A stretch of DNA of 44,077 nt from an uncultured Acetatifactor sp. (GTDB lineage Bacteria > Bacillota > Clostridia > Lachnospirales > Lachnospiraceae). Under the pieces are notes generated by a model, which worked only from the letters and a program-made list of their open reading frames with translations, ran no database searches and had not been told where the DNA came from. Made by a program: the position numbers and the translations under genes. Shown here one piece after another: positions 1 through 7,773 of this stretch (positions within the stretch are counted from its first letter, which is position 1; each line of letters begins with the position of its first letter). Location of the stretch: contig CAJUNZ010000011.1 of the NCBI GenBank assembly GCA_910587755.1, positions 1 through 44,077 of the forward strand, given 5' to 3'.

Positions 1-1
1 T

Positions 2-406
2 GTTGTGGTGGTTTGCGAAGGGGGCGGCGACCCCCTGGTGGCGGGAAAGGTGGTCCGGGGAAAACGGCTTGGCCGGAACCTGGGATTCCCCACGGTGAAC
101 CTGCTGCCGGACGCACGGAAGCTGCTGCCTCCCAGAGGGGTCTATTTTTCCCGGGCCCGGCTGGAAGATAAAACCTACAGGGCCATCAGCAATGTGGGAT
201 ACAAGCCCACCGTCACCGACGAGAGGGTCACGGGGGTGGAGACCTATCTGTACGACTTCCAGGGAGATGTCTACGGGAAGGAGATTGAGATTTTCCTGTA
301 CGCCTTCCACAGGCCGGAAATGCGCTTTGAGAGCGTGGAAGCTCTGGGCAGGCAGCTGCAGAAAGACATTGCCGCAGGAGCCGCCCTGGGAGAATGGGAG
401 GCCTGA
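2..406 (+). CDS. ribF: Riboflavin kinase / FAD synthetase, C-terminal part (truncated by window edge)
   Basis: Only the C-terminal riboflavin kinase domain is present; the gene runs off the left edge, so the N-terminal FMN adenylyltransferase domain is not visible. RibF phosphorylates riboflavin to FMN and adenylates FMN to FAD in the cytoplasm. Visible hallmarks are GKVVRGKRLGRNLGFPTVNL (nucleotide/flavin-binding start of the kinase domain), a GVYFSRA strand, ISNVGYKPT with the conserved Asn and Thr of the family, and VETYLYDFQGDVYGKEIEI, where the second Glu-containing strand normally carries the catalytic base. The frame is open to the first base, and a GTG at base 5 is not a real start. 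A strong hairpin terminator follows about 50 bp downstream, so this gene ends its transcript. Confidence 0.93.
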   Translation, partial: VVVVCEGGGDPLVAGKVVRGKRLGRNLGFPTVNLLPDARKLLPPRGVYFSRARLEDKTYRAISNVGYKPTVTDERVTGVETYLYDFQGDVYGKEIEIFLYAFHRPEMRFESVEALGRQLQKDIAAGAALGEWEA

Positions 407-458
407 TCCGCCGGGATTGGGAGAAATGTCACTGCCGCCGGAGTTTTAACTGTTTCTA

Positions 459-502
459 AGTCTGCCGAATGCAAGAATATCTTGGATTCCGGCAGACTTT
501 TT
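459..502 (+). terminator. Intrinsic terminator after ribF
   Basis: Inverted repeat AAGTCTGCCG (459-468) and CGGCAGACTT, with the T-run overlapping the end of the right arm. The loop holds further weak pairing (GAAT/ATTC). It lies between ribF and the promoter of the phosphate transporter gene. Confidence 0.85.
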
Positions 503-514
503 AGATAAAAGTCC

Positions 515-543
515 TTGTAATTTCTCCCTTTTTCCCGTAAAAT
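515..543 (+). promoter_or_regulatory. Sigma-A promoter of the Na/Pi transporter gene
   Basis: TTGTAA (515-520), 17 bp, TAAAAT (538-543). An ATG at 542 lies inside the -10 element, so it cannot serve as start for this transcript; this supports the start at 620. Confidence 0.6.
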
Positions 544-619
544 GGTAAAGTATGTGTCAAAAAATGTTGGAAATTTCGGAACCGGATGTTTTAGCCGGGC
601 CTTGAGACGGGGTGTGAAA

Positions 620-2269
620 ATGAGCGCGGAGATAGTATTGTCAATGGCCGGAGGCCTGGGACTTTTTCTGTTCGGCATGCGGGTGATGAGTGATTCCATA
701 GAAAAGGTTGCCGGTGCCAAGCTGCGGCGGATTCTGGAAATTTTTACAACGAACCGCTTTTCCGGTATGATTGTGGGTGTTGTATTTACTGCTATTATTC
801 AGTCGTCATCGGCCTGTACGGCCATGGTGGTCAGCTTTGTCAATGCCGGCCTGATGAACCTGTACCAGGCGGCCGGCGTCATTTTCGGGGCCAATATCGG
901 CACCACGGTCACTTCACAGCTGGTATCTTTCAATCTTTCGGCCTATGCGCCCGTGATCCTTCTGGCGGGGGTGCTGACAGCCATGTTCTGCGGGAAGGAG
1001 CAGGTGAAGAAGTTCGCGGATATCATTATCGGCTTCGGCGTGCTCTTTCTGGGCCTCAGCACCATGTCCTCCTCCATGGCGGGCATGAGGGAGGTGCCGC
1101 AGATTGTGGATCTGCTTGCCTCCCTGACAAATCCCTTTCTGGCCACCCTCACAGGACTGCTTTTGACCACCGTCATCCAGAGCTCCTCGGTGACGGTGAG
1201 CATTGTGCTGCTGCTGGCAAACCAGGATCTTCTGGGCCTGCCTGTGGCGCTTTACATTATACTGGGGTGCAATATCGGCGCCTGCTCCACGGCGCTCCTG
1301 GCCTCCATGGCAGGCAAGAAGGACGCCAAGAGAGCGGCTCTGATTCATTTCTGGTTCAATGTCATCGGCACGGTGATCCTGTACGGGGTGCTTTTTGCGG
1401 CTCAGGATCAGGTGATGGATCTGATCTGGCTTCTGTCCACGGACAAGGGGAGATTTGTGGCCAATGCCCACACATTGATCAAAGTATTCCAGGTGATCCT
1501 GCTGTTTCCTTTTTCCAAGTGGATTGTGCGGCTGGCCTGCGCCTGTGTGCCGGGGGAGGACAGGAAAGTCAACTACCGGGAGAGCCATCAGCTGGAGTAC
1601 ATAGGGGAGAAGGTGGTGTTCAACCCGGCCACCGCCGTGATCGGTGTGGTGAAGGAGCTTGACAGGATGGCCACTCTGGCCAGTGAGAATTTAAACCGCG
1701 CCATGAATGCCCTGCTCACTCTGGACGAGGAGGACATTCGGGAGGTCTATGCGGTGGAGGAGAATATCAACTTTTTAAATCATGCTATTACGGACTATTT
1801 GGTGAAGATCAACCAGACCACGCTGCCTGTGGAGGATTTAAAGAGTATCGGCGCTCTGTTCCATGTGGTCAATGATATTGAGCGTATCGGGGACCATGCG
1901 GAGAATGTGGCGGATGCGGCAAAGCAGCGCAGGGAGGAGGGGATTGAGATCAGTCAGGACGCCCAGAGGGAGCTGGCGGAGATGATGGAGATGGTGAACA
2001 GGCTGATCCGGTATTCCATTGATATGTTTGCCAGGAGCGATGAGAGCCATATGGAGGATGTGGTCAGGCTGGAGGAGAAGGTGGACGCCAAGGAGAAGGA
2101 GCTGCAGCAGTCCCACATTCAGAGGCTCACCAAGGGGGAGTGCAGTCCGGCGGCGGGCATGCTTTTCTCGGATATTGCCTCCGGACTGGAGCGTGTGGCG
2201 GATCACGCCACCAATATTGCGTTTTCCATTGTTGCGGCGGAACGGGAGGCTGCGGAGGCGGAGGAATAA
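620..2269 (+). CDS. Na/Pi cotransporter family protein with C-terminal PhoU-like domain
   Basis: Predicted 549-residue membrane protein of the NptA/YjbB-like Na+/phosphate cotransporter family. The membrane part shows the internal duplication typical of the family, with two QSSS motifs (about residues 61-64 and 187-190) in equivalent helices and the FGANIGTT segment near residue 90. From about residue 330 it continues into a soluble helical PhoU-like domain containing ERIGDHAENVADAA and ERVADHATNIAF, the paired metal-binding signatures of PhoU repeats. The start at 620 is chosen because family members begin about ten residues before the GGLGLFLFGM helix, and the upstream ATG at 542 overlaps the -10 box. 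It has its own promoter. No pst or pho genes are adjacent, so phosphate as substrate is inferred from family only. Confidence 0.9.
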   Translation: MSAEIVLSMAGGLGLFLFGMRVMSDSIEKVAGAKLRRILEIFTTNRFSGMIVGVVFTAIIQSSSACTAMVVSFVNAGLMNLYQAAGVIFGANIGTTVTSQLVSFNLSAYAPVILLAGVLTAMFCGKEQVKKFADIIIGFGVLFLGLSTMSSSMAGMREVPQIVDLLASLTNPFLATLTGLLLTTVIQSSSVTVSIVLLLANQDLLGLPVALYIILGCNIGACSTALLASMAGKKDAKRAALIHFWFNVIGTVILYGVLFAAQDQVMDLIWLLSTDKGRFVANAHTLIKVFQVILLFPFSKWIVRLACACVPGEDRKVNYRESHQLEYIGEKVVFNPATAVIGVVKELDRMATLASENLNRAMNALLTLDEEDIREVYAVEENINFLNHAITDYLVKINQTTLPVEDLKSIGALFHVVNDIERIGDHAENVADAAKQRREEGIEISQDAQRELAEMMEMVNRLIRYSIDMFARSDESHMEDVVRLEEKVDAKEKELQQSHIQRLTKGECSPAAGMLFSDIASGLERVADHATNIAFSIVAAEREAAEAEE

Positions 2270-2290
2270 TTTGTAAAATGAAAAAAGTTG

Positions 2291-2319
2291 TTGACAGAAT
2301 CAGGCGGGACCTGTATAAT
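2291..2319 (+). promoter_or_regulatory. Consensus sigma-A promoter of the NlpC/P60 gene
   Basis: TTGACA (2291-2296), 17 bp, TATAAT (2314-2319): a perfect consensus at consensus spacing. Transcription would start near 2326, immediately before the box at 2330. Confidence 0.88.
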
Positions 2320-2329
2320 CTCTCCTAGA

Positions 2330-2346
2330 TGTAACAATTCCGTAAC
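2330..2346 (+). promoter_or_regulatory. Candidate WalR-like direct-repeat box
   Basis: TGTAAC, 5 bp, CGTAAC, lying about 5-20 bases downstream of the predicted transcription start. The known WalR (YycF) consensus of Firmicutes is TGTWAH-N5-TGTWAH; the left half matches fully and the right half differs at one base. A near-identical copy lies at 26084. The downstream gene is a cell-wall hydrolase, the typical WalR target class. Factor identity is inferred. Confidence 0.45.
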
Positions 2347-2387
2347 AAATTTGTCAAACTTTTTCAATTATTTAGAGGGTAAAATAT

Positions 2388-3413
2388 ATGAAATACTGGA
2401 AGAACAGGAAAATGGCGGTGAGTGCTCTGGGGCTTGTGCTTTGTCTGGGGATGGAGACAATGCAGGTGTCAGCGGGAAATGTGCTTCAGGCAGCAGGAGT
2501 GACCACCGTTTTGGAGAGCAGGCTTTCCACGGAGGAGTACATAGCATTGGCTCAGGAGGCCCAGGGAGCCTGCTGGGGATATACAAATCTGGGCATTGCC
2601 AATGTGGAGAGCGGAAACCTGAATGTGAGGGAGACTCCTTCCACGGAGGGAAAGCTGGTGGGCAAAATGCCCAAGGATTCCGCCTGTGAAGTGCTGGAGA
2701 CAGCGGATGGATGGGCACATATCAAGTCGGGGGATGTGGAAGGGTATGTGAGCCTGGAATTCCTTCTCACCGGGCCAGATGCCAAGCTGAAGGCGGAGGA
2801 GCTGGTGCAGACCGTGGTGGTGGTGAATGTGAACGGTCTGAATGTAAGGGAGCAGCCCCACACGGAGAGCGCCATTCTGACCCAGGTTCTGGAGAAGGAG
2901 GAGCTTGATTATCTGGAGTCAATGGACGGCTGGATCAAGGTTTCTGTGGACGATGAGGAGGCCTACGTGGCCGAAGAGTATGTGACCGTGGAGGAGAAAC
3001 TTTCCACTGCCGTCACCATGACGCAGCTTCTGTACGGCGCCGGAGTGTCCGATGTGAGGGTGGAACTGGTGGAATACGCCAAGCAGTTCTTGGGCAATCC
3101 TTATGTGTGGGGCGGCACAAGCCTTACCAAGGGAGCCGACTGTTCCGGGTTTGTCCTGAGCGTGTTCAAGAAATTCGGCGTGAAGCTGCCCCATTATTCC
3201 GGCTCCCAGGCCAACTGCGGAACCAAGATTTCCGCATCGGATCTGCAGCCCGGGGACCTGGTGTTCTATAATAGAAAGGGAAGGATCGGACATGTGGCCA
3301 TCTACATCGGCAACGGCCAGGTGATCCACGCCAGCAACCCCAGGACAGGCATTAAGATCAGCAAGTACAATTATACAACACCCGTAAAGTACGTGAGAGT
3401 GCTGCAGGATTAA
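2388..3413 (+). CDS. Secreted NlpC/P60 peptidoglycan hydrolase with two SH3b domains
   Basis: 341 residues. An N-terminal signal peptide (basic MKYWKNRK, hydrophobic core to about residue 28) directs export. Two bacterial SH3 domains follow, about residues 71-125 and 145-198, each with the N(L/V)NVRE motif and a GW near the end; these bind cell-wall peptide stems. The C-terminal NlpC/P60 cysteine peptidase (about 225-341) contains YVWGG, the catalytic Cys252 in DCSGFV, His302 in GHVAIYIG and the third polar residue His314 in IHAS. Such enzymes usually cleave the D-Glu to diamino-acid bond of peptidoglycan stems. The start has an AGAGGG site 8 bp upstream. Its promoter carries a WalR-like box, consistent with control by a cell-wall stress two-component system. 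Confidence 0.93.
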   Translation: MKYWKNRKMAVSALGLVLCLGMETMQVSAGNVLQAAGVTTVLESRLSTEEYIALAQEAQGACWGYTNLGIANVESGNLNVRETPSTEGKLVGKMPKDSACEVLETADGWAHIKSGDVEGYVSLEFLLTGPDAKLKAEELVQTVVVVNVNGLNVREQPHTESAILTQVLEKEELDYLESMDGWIKVSVDDEEAYVAEEYVTVEEKLSTAVTMTQLLYGAGVSDVRVELVEYAKQFLGNPYVWGGTSLTKGADCSGFVLSVFKKFGVKLPHYSGSQANCGTKISASDLQPGDLVFYNRKGRIGHVAIYIGNGQVIHASNPRTGIKISKYNYTTPVKYVRVLQD

Positions 3414-3428
3414 ATTCTTAAATAACAG

Positions 3429-3457
3429 TTTACAATTTCTGACAGGTGTGGTACAAT
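3429..3457 (+). promoter_or_regulatory. Promoter of rpsO
   Basis: TTTACA (3429-3434), 17 bp, TACAAT (3452-3457), leaving a leader of about 85 bases before the rpsO start at 3548. Confidence 0.7.
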
Positions 3458-3547
3458 AGCTTTGCTTCAGCCGATGCTCAGGCCCCGGATACTCCGACCA
3501 GGCCTTGGTATCAGGCGCAGACAGAAAGGACAGGAGGAACAAAAGGA

Positions 3548-3814
3548 ATGATTTCCAAGGAAAAAAAGACAGATGTAATCAGCAAGTATGCCAGGACGCC
3601 CGGTGACACCGGCTCACCTGAAGTGCAGGTGGCTATCCTGACGGCAAGGATCCAGGAGCTCACAGACCACCTGAAGGTGAATCCCAAGGATCACCACTCA
3701 CGCAGGGGTATGTTGAAGATGGTAGGACAGAGGCGCGGCCTTCTGGAGTATCTGAAGAAGAAGGATATCGAGAGATACCGTTCTCTTATTGAGCGACTTG
3801 GCTTAAGAAAATAA
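3548..3814 (+). CDS. rpsO: Ribosomal protein S15
   Basis: 88 residues, exactly the usual size of S15, a primary binder of the central domain of 16S rRNA in the 30S subunit. Recognisable blocks are TPGDTGSPEVQVAILT, HLKVNPKDHHSRRGM and the basic C-terminal LIERLGLRK. The start at 3548 has AGGAGG 10 bp upstream (3532-3537); the frame is open further upstream but that part is not S15. It is followed by pnp, the classical rpsO-pnp pairing, with a structured 221-bp gap between them. Confidence 0.98.
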   Translation: MISKEKKTDVISKYARTPGDTGSPEVQVAILTARIQELTDHLKVNPKDHHSRRGMLKMVGQRRGLLEYLKKKDIERYRSLIERLGLRK

Positions 3815-3828
3815 GCAGCATGAGGGTA

Positions 3829-3870
3829 AAGCAGACTTGAAATGCATTGCGCGTTTCTGGTCTGCTTCTT
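3829..3870 (+). promoter_or_regulatory. Long hairpin in the rpsO-pnp intergenic leader
   Basis: AAGCAGAC (3829-3836) pairs with GTCTGCTT (3860-3867), and inside it GAAATGC (3839-3845) pairs with GCGTTTC (3851-3857) with one G-U pair, giving about 15 bp around a 5-base loop. The following T-run is interrupted (CTTCTTTG), so it could be a leaky terminator or a processing site. The rest of the gap to 4035 is GC-rich with a smaller GCTGC/GCAGC palindrome just before the pnp ribosome binding site. Confidence 0.5.
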
Positions 3871-4035
3871 TGCGCACTTGTCCGTGTAAGGCAGGAAACG
3901 AGGAGAGTCCCGAGACCGCTGAAAAATCCATGGCTCCAGGGCACGGCTTTTTCAGTAGTTTCGGTATCTCCAGTTCCCGCTCCGGCGGAGGGTGCAGAAC
4001 ACGGCTGCCCAGGGCAGCGGAATTGGAGGAAATTT

Positions 4036-6138
4036 ATGTACCAAAGCTATGAAATGGAATTGGCGGGGCGCACCCTGAAGATTGATATCAACAGGGTGGG
4101 AAAGCAGGCCAACGGCTGCGCTTTTATGCGCTATGGAGATACGGTGGTTCTGAGCACCGCCACCGCGTCGGACAAGCCCAGGGAAGGGATCGACTTTTTC
4201 CCTCTGAGCGTGGAATACGAAGAGAAGATGTACGCGGTGGGCAAGATTCCCGGTGGCTTTAACAAAAGGGAGGGCAAGGCCAGTGAGAACGCAGTGCTCA
4301 CAAGCCGCGTCATTGACAGGCCCATGCGTCCTCTTTTTCCCAAGGATTACCGCAATGATGTCACGCTGAACAATATGGTTATGAGCGTGGACCCTGCCTG
4401 CCGTCCTGAACTGGTGGCAATGCTGGGGGCGGCGGTGGCTGCCAGCATTTCGGACATTCCTTTTGACGGTCCCTGTGCCATGACCCAGATGGGGCTTGTG
4501 GATGGGGAGTTCGTGGTAAACCCTTCCCAGGAGCAGTGGAAAAACGGGGATCTGACTCTGACAGTGGCTTCCACCAGGGAGAAAGTCATCATGATTGAGG
4601 CCGGCGCCAATGAGGTTCCGGAGGAGAAGATGATCGAGGCCATCTATAAGGCTCACGAGATCAACCAGACCATCATCGCTTTCATCGACAGGATTGTGGC
4701 GGAAGTGGGCAAACCCAAGCACCAGTATGAGAGCTGCGCCATCCCGGAGGATATGGCGGCGAGGATCCGTGAACTGGTGCCTTCCCAGGAGATGGAGGAG
4801 GCCGTGTTTACCGATGACAAGCAGACCAGGGAGGGAAATATCAGGGCCATCACCGAAAAGCTGCAGGAGGCTTTTGCGGAGAACGAAGAATGGCTGTCCC
4901 TGTTGGATGAGGCTGTGTACCAGTATGAGAAGAAGACCGTGCGCAAGATGATCCTGGAGGATCACAAACGTCCCGACGGCAGGGAGATCACGCAGATCCG
5001 TCCTCTTGCCGCGGAGGTGGATATCATTCCCAGGGTTCACGGTTCCGCCATGTTCACCAGGGGACAGACGCAGATCTGCAATGTGTGTACTCTGGCGCCC
5101 CTGTCAGAGCAGCAGAGGATAGACGGGCTTGATGAGAATGAAGTCAGCAAGAGATATATGCACCACTATAATTTCCCTTCCTACTCTGTGGGGGAGACCA
5201 AACCTTCAAGAGGGCCGGGAAGGCGGGAGATCGGCCATGGCGCCCTGGCGGAGAGGGCACTGATCCCGGTGCTTCCCAGCGAGGAGGAGTTCCCCTACGC
5301 TATCCGCACTGTGTCCGAGACTTTTGAGTCCAACGGATCTACTTCCATGGCTTCCACCTGCGCCTCCTGCATGTCCCTGATGGCGGCGGGTGTTCCCATC
5401 AAGAAGATGGTGGCGGGCATCTCCTGCGGCCTGGTGACGGGGGAGAAGGATGAGGACTATGTGCTGCTGACAGATATCCAGGGCCTGGAGGACTTTTTCG
5501 GCGATATGGACTTCAAAGTTACCGGCACCAGAGAGGGCATCACAGCCATTCAGATGGATATCAAAATCCACGGCCTCACCAGGCCCATTGTGGAAGGGGC
5601 CATTGAAAGATGCCGCCAGGCCAGGCTCTTTATCATGGAAAGCTGTATGGAACCGGCCATATCTGTTCCCAGGCCGGAGGTGGGGCCTTATGCGCCCAAG
5701 ATTATTTCCATCCAGATTGACCCGGAGAAGATCGGGGATGTGGTGGGCCAGAGGGGCAAGACCATCAACGAGATCATTGCCCGCACCGGGGTGAAGATAG
5801 ACATCAGCGATGACGGAAATGTGTCCATCTGCGGCACGGACAAGGAAATGATGGACAAGGCGTCGGACATGGTGAAGATCATCGTTACCGATTTCGCGGA
5901 AGGCCAGATCCTGCAGGGCAAGGTGGTCAGTATCAAAGAGTTTGGTGCGTTCCTGGAGTTTGCCCCCGGCAAGGAGGGCATGGTCCACATCTCCAAGATC
6001 GCAAAGGAGAGAATAGACCGCGTGGAGGACGTGCTCTCACTGGGCGACGTGGTGACAGTGGTCTGCCTGGGCAAGGACAGAATGGGAAGAATCAGCTTTT
6101 CCATCAAAGATGTGGGACAGTATCAGAAAAAGCGCTGA
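4036..6138 (+). CDS. pnp: Polyribonucleotide nucleotidyltransferase (PNPase)
   Basis: 700 residues, normal for PNPase, the trimeric phosphorolytic 3'-5' exoribonuclease of RNA turnover. Domain order is complete: first RNase PH domain (from about residue 10, including IPGGFNKREGKAS and DRPMRPLFP), helical linker, second RNase PH domain with RPDGREITQIRPL, FTRGQTQ, the FPSYSVGE and GRREIGHGALAERAL segments and the GDMDFKVTGTREGITAIQMDIK stretch whose Asp residues bind metal, then a KH domain (GDVVGQRGKTINEI) and an S1 domain (GKVVSIKEFGAFLEF to GRISFS). The start at 4036 has GGAGGA 5 bp upstream; the 63-codon open frame before it is leader. It is terminated by a strong hairpin seven bases after the stop codon. 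Confidence 0.98.
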   Translation: MYQSYEMELAGRTLKIDINRVGKQANGCAFMRYGDTVVLSTATASDKPREGIDFFPLSVEYEEKMYAVGKIPGGFNKREGKASENAVLTSRVIDRPMRPLFPKDYRNDVTLNNMVMSVDPACRPELVAMLGAAVAASISDIPFDGPCAMTQMGLVDGEFVVNPSQEQWKNGDLTLTVASTREKVIMIEAGANEVPEEKMIEAIYKAHEINQTIIAFIDRIVAEVGKPKHQYESCAIPEDMAARIRELVPSQEMEEAVFTDDKQTREGNIRAITEKLQEAFAENEEWLSLLDEAVYQYEKKTVRKMILEDHKRPDGREITQIRPLAAEVDIIPRVHGSAMFTRGQTQICNVCTLAPLSEQQRIDGLDENEVSKRYMHHYNFPSYSVGETKPSRGPGRREIGHGALAERALIPVLPSEEEFPYAIRTVSETFESNGSTSMASTCASCMSLMAAGVPIKKMVAGISCGLVTGEKDEDYVLLTDIQGLEDFFGDMDFKVTGTREGITAIQMDIKIHGLTRPIVEGAIERCRQARLFIMESCMEPAISVPRPEVGPYAPKIISIQIDPEKIGDVVGQRGKTINEIIARTGVKIDISDDGNVSICGTDKEMMDKASDMVKIIVTDFAEGQILQGKVVSIKEFGAFLEFAPGKEGMVHISKIAKERIDRVEDVLSLGDVVTVVCLGKDRMGRISFSIKDVGQYQKKR

Positions 6139-6144
6139 GCAGCA

Positions 6145-6175
6145 GGGGGAACTGTGTAACAGTTCCCCCTTTTTT
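6145..6175 (+). terminator. Intrinsic terminator after pnp
   Basis: Perfect 10-bp stem GGGGGAACTG / CAGTTCCCCC with loop TGTAA, followed by six T. Confidence 0.95.
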
Positions 6176-6323
6176 AAAAACAGTCCCGAAACGGAACTGG
6201 GGAAATAAAAAACAGTCCCGGAACGAAAGCGCCCGGAGGGAAGTTTAAGCTGCATGCCTTTGCAGATGAAACTTTCCTCCCGGGAAGGGCGCTGAAGTGC
6301 AGGGACGGAACTGGAATGGAGGA
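6176..6323 (+). repeat. Structured repeat region in the tldD leader
   Basis: Contains a copy of the motif CAGTCCCG-AAA-CGGAACTGG (6181-6200), a second left half ACAGTCCCGGAAC (6212-6224), and a right half CGGAACTGGAATGGAG (6306-6321) that runs into the tldD ribosome binding site. Between the halves lies an 81-bp segment (6225-6305) flanked by the 6-bp direct repeat CGGAAC. It holds a long hairpin, 6228-6293: AGCGCCC/GGGCGCT outside, GGAGGGAAGTTT/AAACTTTCCTCC in the middle (one G-U) and CTGCA/TGCAG at the tip. An uninterrupted relative stands before purL (17895-17924), and a 10-bp core recurs inverted at 11682-11695. Confidence 0.6.
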
Positions 6324-6328
6324 CAGAT

Positions 6329-7708
6329 ATGTTATCAAGGCAGTTGTTGACGGAGGCTCTGGGACGGGCCTTATCCACGGGGGCCGATTATGCGGAAGTA
6401 TATGCGGAGCACACCCGGAACAAGACCATCAATCTGGTGGCGGGCAAGACGGACAAGATCGGGGACGGAGTGGTCTCAGGGGTGGGAATCCGCATTTTTA
6501 AGGGCACCAGGTGTGTGTGCGGATGCGCTTCGTCCCTGGATTCCCAGGCGGTGCTGGACTGTGCGTCCAGGGTAGCCCAGGCTCTGCAGGAGGCTACGCA
6601 GGTGGAACATGTGGTACTGCGGGAGCGTTTGTTCGGGGATGTGCATCCCATAAAGATTGTGCCCGCAGGGGTGGAGAACTCCTACAAGATAGACTTTATG
6701 AGGCAGATGTGTCAGGCCGCGATGAGTTACAGTGATGAGATCAGCCAGGTGACAGGCTCGTTCCTGGAGGCGGACCATCGGATTCTCATTGCCACCAGCG
6801 AGGGGCTCCTGGCCCAGGACAGGCAGATCCGCACCAGGGTTTCCGTTTCCTCCGTGGCCAGCGGGGGCGGCGAGAACCAGACCGGCACTGTGAGCCCCGG
6901 GGCCAGGAAAGGGCTGGAATTATTTGAAGACTTAAATCCTGCAGAGCTTGGCAGAGAGGCGTCCGCTCAGGCAGTGACCATGCTCCATGCGGGCTATATC
7001 ACCGGGGGCACCATGCCCGTGGCCATAGAGAACGGTTTTGGCGGCGTCATCTTCCATGAGGCCTGCGGACACTCTCTGGAGGCTTCCTGTGTGGCTCTGG
7101 GCCAGTCCCAGTTTGCAGGCATGCTGGGAGAGCAGATTGCCAACCCCAAGGTCACGGCAATAGACGACGGAACCATCCCCAACGGGTGGGGCTCCGTGAA
7201 CATCGACGATGAAGGCACACCTTCCCGGAAAAATGTGCTGATTGAGAAGGGAGTGCTGAAGACATACATGGTGGATAAGCTGAACGGCCGCAGGATGGGA
7301 ATGGAATCCACAGGCAGCTCCAGACGGCAGGGTTATCAGTATGAACCCACCTCCAGAATGACAAACACCTACATTGCGGCGGGGGAGGACAGGGACGAGG
7401 ATATCATTGCCTCCATAGAGTACGGCCTTTATGCGAAAAAGATGGGGGGCGGCTCTGTGAATCCCGTCACCGGACAGTTTAACTTTGCGGTCAACGAGGG
7501 ATACATTATCCGCAACGGCAAGATCTGCGAGCCTGTCCGGGGCGCCAGCCTTATCGGCAAGGGATCCGACATTATCCGGGACATTGACATGGTGGGCAGC
7601 AAGGTGGCAAGGGCCCAGGGCATGTGCGGCGCCTCTTCAGGCAGCATCCCCACGGATGTGGGACAGCCCCTGATCCGCGTGTCTTCTATTACCGTGGGAG
7701 GGCGTTAG
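6329..7708 (+). CDS. tldD: TldD metalloprotease subunit
   Basis: 459 residues, close to TldD family length. TldD and TldE form a heterodimeric cytoplasmic zinc protease that degrades unfolded peptides and trims some modified peptides. The catalytic zinc motif HEACGH lies at residues 243-248 (FHEACGHSLEA), and the C-terminal MCGASSGSIPTDVGQP with Cys433 matches the third metal ligand region of TldD; the chain ends in the family-typical ITVGG. The start has GGAGGA 5 bp upstream, within the conserved right half of the repeat described above. tldE follows 65 bp downstream, so the pair is probably co-transcribed. No RiPP precursor or modifying enzyme is seen nearby, so a housekeeping role is more likely. 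Confidence 0.95.
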   Translation: MLSRQLLTEALGRALSTGADYAEVYAEHTRNKTINLVAGKTDKIGDGVVSGVGIRIFKGTRCVCGCASSLDSQAVLDCASRVAQALQEATQVEHVVLRERLFGDVHPIKIVPAGVENSYKIDFMRQMCQAAMSYSDEISQVTGSFLEADHRILIATSEGLLAQDRQIRTRVSVSSVASGGGENQTGTVSPGARKGLELFEDLNPAELGREASAQAVTMLHAGYITGGTMPVAIENGFGGVIFHEACGHSLEASCVALGQSQFAGMLGEQIANPKVTAIDDGTIPNGWGSVNIDDEGTPSRKNVLIEKGVLKTYMVDKLNGRRMGMESTGSSRRQGYQYEPTSRMTNTYIAAGEDRDEDIIASIEYGLYAKKMGGGSVNPVTGQFNFAVNEGYIIRNGKICEPVRGASLIGKGSDIIRDIDMVGSKVARAQGMCGASSGSIPTDVGQPLIRVSSITVGGR

Positions 7709-7773
7709 TGCTTGAGAGACAATGTCGTTTGTGTGGAGCAGGCAGCCCCAGGGCAGCAGAATGAGAGGTTAAA

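Noticed and set aside
542..619. Upstream start for the Na/Pi transporter
   Set aside because: The ATG at 542 lies within the predicted -10 box and the added 26 residues are not part of the family.
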